Assembly (NCBI GenBank): GCA_030430725.1
Contig: JAUIKP010000088.1
Location: 1 to 9,642, forward strand
DNA from: Nitrospiria bacterium
Lineage (GTDB): Bacteria > Nitrospirota > Nitrospiria > Nitrospirales > UBA8639
Length of the DNA stretch: 9,642 nt
Direction: 5' to 3'
The notes below the pieces were generated by a model, which was not told where the DNA came from, did no database searches, and was given only the letters and a program-made list of their open reading frames with translations. A program made the translations under genes and the position numbers. Positions 4,871-9,642 of this stretch are shown piece by piece. How positions within the stretch are numbered: position 1 is the stretch's first letter; every line of letters starts with the position of its first letter.

Positions 4871-6592
4871 TCAGGCCTGAATTTCAAGTTTCGCTTTGAC
4901 TGTGGCAGTTATCCATTCACATGCCTCCTCTGGGGAAATGTGATATTTTTCCCCAGTTTTACGGTCTTTAATTTCAATGGTGTTCTGTGCCAAGCCCTTA
5001 TCACCAAGGATAATATGGAAAGGAATGCCCAGCAAATCCGCATCATTAAACTTCACTCCACCTCGTTCCTCACGGTCGTCAAGTAATACCTCTATGCCGT
5101 TTTGAGAAAGGTTCTGATAGAGCTGCTCGGAAGCTTGGCGTACCTTTTCCGATGCGGTGACTGAAAGAATGTGGATCTGAAAGGGGGCAATGGGCATGGG
5201 CCAGCAGATACCTTTGTCGTCATGGTTTTGTTCAATGGCTGCCGCCGCTGCTCTGCTGACACCAATGCCATAGCATCCCATCATGGCCGGAAGCTTCTGA
5301 CCTTGAGCATCAAGATAGGTTGCCCCCATTTTTTCACTATATTTCGTCCCTAGCATAAAGATATGCCCCACCTCGATTCCTCTGGCTGTCTGGAGTGACC
5401 TGCCTCCACGTGGGGAAGGGTCGCCAGCCTGTGCTTGGCGGAAATCTCCTATGCTCTCAATGGCGAAATCCCTGTCAATATTGGCGTGAAGGAGGTGGAC
5501 GTCCGGCTCGTTTCCACCCACAATGAAATTGCTCAACACCGCCACAGCCTGGTCAGCCAGAATTCGAATCTTCTGAAGACCGATCGGTCCGACAAATCCG
5601 ACCGGGGCCGTTGTGAAGCGGGCGACCAGCTCCGGAGTCGCCAAAGATAATTCATGTATACCAAGGTGCCGTTGAATTTTGATTTCGTTCGCTTGATGGT
5701 CCCCTCGAATCAGGACTGCTGTTATTTCATCTGGGCCAGTTTGATACAGGAGGGTTTTCACCAAGTGGGAAGGAGGAACGTTTAGTAAGGCACACACTTC
5801 TTCAACGGATTTGGCATTGGGTGTGGAGACCTTTTCTAACGGCAGGGGGGGCTCACGTTCCCCGATGGGCGGTGGAGCAATCTCCGCCCGCTCGACATTG
5901 GCCGCATAGTGCGTATCCGGATCAAAAACGATGAGTTCTTCGCCGGTATTGGCCAGGACCATGAATTCGTGAGAAGAGATGCCACCGATCAAGCCGGTAT
6001 CGGCTTCCACTGGACGAAACTCGAGACCCATTCGGGAAAAAATGCGGCAATAGGCGTCGTACATGCTCTGGTAGGTACGTTTGGCTCCTTCCGCATCCTG
6101 ATCAAAGCTATACGCATCTTTCATGATGAATTCACGCCCTCGCATGATGCCAAACCTGGGGCGAATTTCATCGCGAAACTTTGTTTGAATTTGATAAAGT
6201 GTGACCGGTAATTGACGATAAGAACTAACCTCTCGACGGAATAAATCAGTGACGACTTCTTCGTGAGTGGGGCCCAGGCAAAAGTCTCGCTCATGGCGAT
6301 CATGTAATCGGAATAGTTCTTTTCCGTAGAAATCCCAACGATCGGTTTCTTTCCATAGCTCGGCGGAGGAAAGAATCGGAAGCAACAGTTCTTGCGCTCC
6401 TGCCCGGTTCATTTCTTCGCGAACAATGGTCTCAATTTTCCGAATAACCCTCAATCCAAGAGGAAGGTAGGAATAAATACCGGCAGCGACTTTTCGGATC
6501 ATTCCGGCGCGAAGCATGAGCCGATGGCTGACCACTTCGGCTTCCCCGGGATCCTGTCGCATCGTTGGAATCAATGATTGTGATACACGCAT
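4871..6592 (-). CDS. proS: Prolyl-tRNA synthetase, bacterial type with editing domain
   Basis: ProS charges tRNA-Pro with proline and clears mischarged Ala-tRNA-Pro. The 573 residues match the long bacterial ProS form. The class II catalytic core has motif 1 around 43-74, the GPTHEE loop (108-113), motif 2 FRDEIRPRFGIMRGREF (139-155) and motif 3 MMGCYGIGVSRAAAAAIEQN (437-456). The inserted editing domain spans roughly 224-407 and contains HLVKTLLY with Lys279, the lysine important for editing in E. coli ProS, plus IVGGNEPDVHL (357-367). The anticodon-binding domain runs from about 467 to the end. ATG 6590-6592 is preceded by CCAGGTG five bases away. It follows rseP by 93 bases, in the common cdsA-dxr-rseP-proS order. 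Confidence 0.98.
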   Translation of the reverse strand: MRVSQSLIPTMRQDPGEAEVVSHRLMLRAGMIRKVAAGIYSYLPLGLRVIRKIETIVREEMNRAGAQELLLPILSSAELWKETDRWDFYGKELFRLHDRHERDFCLGPTHEEVVTDLFRREVSSYRQLPVTLYQIQTKFRDEIRPRFGIMRGREFIMKDAYSFDQDAEGAKRTYQSMYDAYCRIFSRMGLEFRPVEADTGLIGGISSHEFMVLANTGEELIVFDPDTHYAANVERAEIAPPPIGEREPPLPLEKVSTPNAKSVEEVCALLNVPPSHLVKTLLYQTGPDEITAVLIRGDHQANEIKIQRHLGIHELSLATPELVARFTTAPVGFVGPIGLQKIRILADQAVAVLSNFIVGGNEPDVHLLHANIDRDFAIESIGDFRQAQAGDPSPRGGRSLQTARGIEVGHIFMLGTKYSEKMGATYLDAQGQKLPAMMGCYGIGVSRAAAAAIEQNHDDKGICWPMPIAPFQIHILSVTASEKVRQASEQLYQNLSQNGIEVLLDDREERGGVKFNDADLLGIPFHIILGDKGLAQNTIEIKDRKTGEKYHISPEEACEWITATVKAKLEIQA

Positions 6593-6685
6593 GAAGACAC
6601 CTGGTTATATGGTTAAGGACAGACTGAGTCGCAGGGAACATTCACATGGATAGCAAAAGGCAGTGAGACGTTCAACTGGGTGGAA

Positions 6686-8077
6686 TTATTGGAGTAGGCG
6701 ACTGATGTCATTCCAGGTCGCATAGGCCATCAGGAAGACCAACAAGACCAGCCCAATTTGTTGGGCCATTTCTCTCGACCGGTCACCTAACGGGCGACCT
6801 AAAATTCCCTCGCAGGCAAAAAAGAAGAGATGCCCCCCATCAAGAATGGGAATGGGTAACAAATTCAAAATTCCCAAATTAATACTTAAAATCGCAATAA
6901 GCCACACGACGCTGGCAAGGCCCTGTTGGGCTTGTTCGCCTGACACGCTGGCAATCATCAGGGGTCCACCTAGATGCTTTGACGAAATTTCTCCCGTTAA
7001 GAGTTTATATAAACCAATAACGGTGAGTTCACACCATTTCCATGTGGCCTTGAGTCCATCCCAGGGGGCAAGGAATAAAGAGGTGCTCTTCAGCACGGTA
7101 CCCCCACCGGCTAGTTTTATCCCGATACGGCCAACAGTCGTGGTTTCTCCATCGGAGGAGGTCATAGTTTGGCCTTCAGGAGTGATGCGAAGGGAGATTG
7201 TCTTCCCGCCGCGATCGACCCGGACTTCCAAGGGGGTTCCAGGGTGTTGGCGAACGATCTCCGTCATCTGAGACCAAGTGACAATCGGCGTGTCATTAAT
7301 TTGGATAATTCGGTCATCTTGTTGAAGACCCGCCGCCATGGCAGGAGTGTCCGGCATGACTCCCCCGACAAGCGGAGCATGATCCTCAATGCCTAAGGTA
7401 TACTGAGGTTCGTCCTGGCGATCAGGCATCATTTGAACGGTTGGAGTGATGATCAGCGTTTTAACGCTATTTCCCCGAATAACATCCAGTGTGACGGGAC
7501 GCCCGTGAGCCTTGGCGACCTGTTGGTATAGTTCACCCAGGGTCGAAATGTCTTCTTCATTAGCCCTGATCACGCGATCACCGATCTGTAATCCGGCGGT
7601 TTCGGCTGGGGACCCTGGGGTAATCGCTTCAATGACCGGTGTGATGTTGTCGATGCTGGGCACAAACAGGGGGGACCCCAGGGCCAGCATTCCCGTAAAG
7701 ATCAGGTAGCTGAGAATAAAATTGAATCCGGGACCGGCTGCTACAATCAACGTTTTGTGGGGAAGCGACTGGTGAATGAAGGATTCACGTTGTTCAGCTG
7801 GTGAAACGGCCTCCGTCCCTTCCTCTCCATATAATTTGACATATCCCCCAAGAGGAATCGCTGCCAGGAGATATTCTGTCTCGCCAATCTTGCGACCAAT
7901 AAGTTTAGGTCCAAATCCGATGGAAAATTTGAGGACCCTGACTCCCACCCAGCGAGCGGCCAGATAATGGCCGTATTCGTGAAAAGTCACAAGAACTCCC
8001 AGGACGACAAGGAACCACCATAACTTTTGCCCAAAAAGAAAGATGGAATCTGGAGAAAATGACATGAGGTTATTCAT
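6686..8077 (-). CDS. rseP: RseP/YaeL-type site-2 intramembrane zinc metalloprotease
   Basis: RseP cleaves transmembrane segments within the inner membrane, typically anti-sigma factors during envelope stress and leftover signal peptides. The zinc-binding motif HEYGH is at 33-37 in the first membrane helix, and the third zinc ligand is Asp413 in NLLPIPILDGGH (405-416). GGYVKLYGE (77-85) is the membrane-reentrant loop and GPGFNF (115-120) opens the second helix. Two PDZ domains lie at about 146-212 and 235-300, as in E. coli RseP. A final helix is at about 431-443. The length, 463 residues, is normal. ATG 8075-8077 is 17 bases after the dxr stop and lacks a clear ribosome binding site; an in-frame ATG four codons on is an alternative. 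Its substrate cannot be deduced from this window. Confidence 0.97.
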   Translation of the reverse strand: MNNLMSFSPDSIFLFGQKLWWFLVVLGVLVTFHEYGHYLAARWVGVRVLKFSIGFGPKLIGRKIGETEYLLAAIPLGGYVKLYGEEGTEAVSPAEQRESFIHQSLPHKTLIVAAGPGFNFILSYLIFTGMLALGSPLFVPSIDNITPVIEAITPGSPAETAGLQIGDRVIRANEEDISTLGELYQQVAKAHGRPVTLDVIRGNSVKTLIITPTVQMMPDRQDEPQYTLGIEDHAPLVGGVMPDTPAMAAGLQQDDRIIQINDTPIVTWSQMTEIVRQHPGTPLEVRVDRGGKTISLRITPEGQTMTSSDGETTTVGRIGIKLAGGGTVLKSTSLFLAPWDGLKATWKWCELTVIGLYKLLTGEISSKHLGGPLMIASVSGEQAQQGLASVVWLIAILSINLGILNLLPIPILDGGHLFFFACEGILGRPLGDRSREMAQQIGLVLLVFLMAYATWNDISRLLQ

Positions 8078-8094
8078 GGATGGTTATCGCGGGT

Positions 8095-9264
8095 TCATAT
8101 TGGGGAAGAGGAACAGGATTTCATCATTTCTATAGCTGTGCGTCGGGCCCATTGGTCTATTTCCAAGGCATCTTCAATGGATGTGACCGGAGTCGCGTTA
8201 TAGGCATTCATGGTTTCCTGAATAACTCTGGGAATATCCAAAAAGGCAATTTGTTCCTTTAGGAAGGCATCGACGGCGATTTCATTTGCGGCATTTAATG
8301 TGGGTGGAAGACCGTCTGCTCCTGCCAGTGCGTCATAGGCTAACTGGAGACAGGGGAATTTTTCCGAATCAGTTGGATGGAACGTAAATTTCCCAATTTT
8401 TCCTAAATCCAGGAGCGGAGGATTCAAAGGAATACGTTCCGGGTATTTGAGAGCATAGGAAATCGGTGTTCGCATGTCCGGGTGCCCTAATTGCGCGATG
8501 ACTGACCCATCACAATATTCTACCAGAGAGTGGATAATACTTTCTCGGTGAATGACGACATCAATTTGATCATGAGGGATATCAAAGAGCCATCGGGCTT
8601 CAATCACCTCTAGGCCTTTATTCATCAGGGTGGCGGAGTCGGTGGTGATTTTAGCACCCATTTTCCAGTTGGGATGTTGCATCGCTTGTTCGGGGGTCAC
8701 GTGTTCCAGGTCATTGATGGGCCAATCCCAAAATGGCCCGCCGGAAGCGGTTAACACGATCCGGCGAATATCTACCTTCCGGTGGCCTTCCATCGATTGA
8801 AAAATGGCGCTATGTTCGCTATCGATGGGAAAAATAGTGACGCCATGTTTGTGAGCTTCCAGTTGCATCAATCGGCCTGCCATGACCATCGGTTCTTTAT
8901 TGGCAAGCGCAACTGGCCTGCCTGATTGAATGGCTGTCAAAGTTGGTTTGAGCCCTGCTCCACCGACGATCGCAGAAATCACTAAGTCACTTTGCGATGC
9001 ACCGGCGACTGCGCAGAGCCCCTGTTCTCCGTCCAAGATTTCCGTGGATGTGCGCCCCATCCGTGCTCGTAATCGATTGGCAGCATCCCGGCAGGAGAGG
9101 GCAACCACTTCCGGCTTGAAGGTACGGATCTGTTTCTCAAGGGCCTGATCATTTGATCCGGCGGCCAAGCCGACTACTTGAAATTCTTCAGGGAACCTGG
9201 AAATCACATCCAAGGTACTGTTCCCAATTGATCCAGTCGATCCTAAAATGACGATGTGTTTCAC
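8095..9264 (-). CDS. dxr: 1-deoxy-D-xylulose 5-phosphate reductoisomerase
   Basis: Dxr (IspC) converts DXP to 2-C-methyl-D-erythritol 4-phosphate with NADPH, the committed step of the MEP isoprenoid pathway and the fosmidomycin target. The 389 residues contain the NADPH loop LGSTGSIGNSTLDV (7-20), LANKEPMVMAG (120-130), metal ligands Asp148 and Glu150 in PIDSEHSAIFQ, TASGGPF (172-178), HPNWKMGAKITTDSATLMNK (197-216) and Glu219 in GLEVIEARW. The C-terminal ANEIAVDAFL motif is also present. Residue 125 is proline, where many homologues have Ser, Thr or Val after KE. The start is GTG 9262-9264, supported by GGGGAG eight bases upstream. It lies 36 bases after cdsA and 17 before rseP; its isoprenoid products feed the undecaprenyl carrier made by the usual neighbour uppS. 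Confidence 0.98.
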   Translation of the reverse strand: MKHIVILGSTGSIGNSTLDVISRFPEEFQVVGLAAGSNDQALEKQIRTFKPEVVALSCRDAANRLRARMGRTSTEILDGEQGLCAVAGASQSDLVISAIVGGAGLKPTLTAIQSGRPVALANKEPMVMAGRLMQLEAHKHGVTIFPIDSEHSAIFQSMEGHRKVDIRRIVLTASGGPFWDWPINDLEHVTPEQAMQHPNWKMGAKITTDSATLMNKGLEVIEARWLFDIPHDQIDVVIHRESIIHSLVEYCDGSVIAQLGHPDMRTPISYALKYPERIPLNPPLLDLGKIGKFTFHPTDSEKFPCLQLAYDALAGADGLPPTLNAANEIAVDAFLKEQIAFLDIPRVIQETMNAYNATPVTSIEDALEIDQWARRTAIEMMKSCSSSPI

Positions 9265-9300
9265 CAGATTCTCTCCCCATGGTTGCGCACGGTCTGGGTA

Positions 9301-9642
9301 TTAGGTTGATCCCGTGAACATGACATAATAGTAAAAGGCCGGGCCGGTAAAGAGCAGACTATCCACACGATCCAATACTCCCCCATGTCCTGGAATGATT
9401 GTGCCTGAATCCTTAATACTCACGCTACGTTTGATTGCGGATTCTGCAAGGTCACCAAGCGCTCCGATTATGGCCATGCCCATGCCGAGAATAGCGCATT
9501 CCCACGGCGAGAAAAAAGGGAGAAACCAAAAGTGGCTGATGAGGCCTCCCAGCATAGAAAAAAGTATTCCTCCGATTAAACCTTCAATCGTTTTCTTAGG
9601 ACTCAGAGCTGGTGCCAAGGCATGTCGTCCGAGGGATAACCC
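9301..9642 (-). CDS. cdsA: Phosphatidate cytidylyltransferase CdsA, C-terminal part (5' end beyond the window)
   Basis: CdsA is an inner-membrane enzyme that makes CDP-diacylglycerol from phosphatidate and CTP, the branch point for all major phospholipids. The frame is open to the window edge, giving 113 residues. It begins GLSLGRHALAPALSPKKTIE, matching the internal GRHxLAPxxSPKKTxEG segment of the family, so the TTG at 9616-9618 is an internal leucine codon and not a start. Hydrophobic stretches follow (GGILFSMLGGLISHF and the AILGMGMAIIGALGD segment). The full CdsA signature is present: SAIKRSVSIKDSG, then IIPGHGGVLDRVDSLL, with the catalytic Lys-Asp and Asp-Arg-x-Asp residues. TAA is at 9301-9303 and dxr starts 36 bases later. 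Confidence 0.96.
   Translation of the reverse strand, partial: GLSLGRHALAPALSPKKTIEGLIGGILFSMLGGLISHFWFLPFFSPWECAILGMGMAIIGALGDLAESAIKRSVSIKDSGTIIPGHGGVLDRVDSLLFTGPAFYYYVMFTGST

Noticed and set aside
6593..6685. Separate promoter or terminator between rseP and proS
   Set aside because: The best promoter-like pair (TTGAAC, 17 bases, TATCCA) is too weak to report and no hairpin with a T-run is present.
6846..7271. Plus-strand open frame of 141 codons opposite rseP
   Set aside because: It lies entirely inside the well-supported rseP gene, has no family motifs or ribosome binding site, and its composition is that of an antisense shadow.
9616..9618. TTG as a start codon giving a short 105-residue membrane protein
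   Set aside because: The frame continues upstream to the window edge with CdsA family sequence (GRHALAP), so this codon is an internal leucine of a truncated cdsA.

Overview
The window looks like a stretch of ordinary bacterial chromosome with medium G+C. Gene content and order, the PrsR-like regulator tail and the paired bifunctional-nuclease (BFN) genes suggest a Nitrospirota-type bacterium (Nitrospira or a relative). This assignment is an inference from gene content and order; the window carries no rRNA or other marker that would settle it. Ten of the eleven genes lie on the minus strand, so the reading order below runs from high to low coordinates. I found no mobile element, CRISPR array, tRNA, rRNA or prophage signal, and no unfamiliar protein.

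Region 1 (9642 to 4871, minus strand) is an envelope and isoprenoid block: the 3' end of cdsA (CDP-diacylglycerol synthesis), dxr (first committed MEP-pathway step, feeding undecaprenyl carriers and quinones), rseP (site-2 intramembrane protease) and proS (prolyl-tRNA synthetase). Gaps are 36, 17 and 93 bases, consistent with one transcription unit. No intrinsic terminator is visible after proS.

Region 2 (4870 to 2691, minus strand) starts with a 233-base non-coding leader holding two promoter-like signals and several inverted repeats. Two tandem BFN (DUF151) paralogues follow, then rplM (L13) and rpsI (S9). A clear Rho-independent terminator lies 31 bases after rpsI and closes the unit. The placement couples two putative nucleases of unclear role to ribosomal protein synthesis.

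Region 3 (2690 to 222, minus strand) holds argC and argJ, two consecutive functions of the acetylated-ornithine (arginine) pathway. ArgJ makes the cycle self-sustaining by recycling the acetyl group. A weak promoter candidate lies between the rpsI terminator and argC.

Region 4 (1 to 169, plus strand) is the 3' end of a convergent gene ending in a Fis-type helix-turn-helix, as in sigma-54-dependent response regulators, most like the PEP-CTERM/exopolysaccharide regulator PrsR.

The window is mostly core metabolism and translation. The least explained parts are the leader of the BFN-ribosomal operon and the tandem BFN arrangement; I see no strong evidence for a new system.
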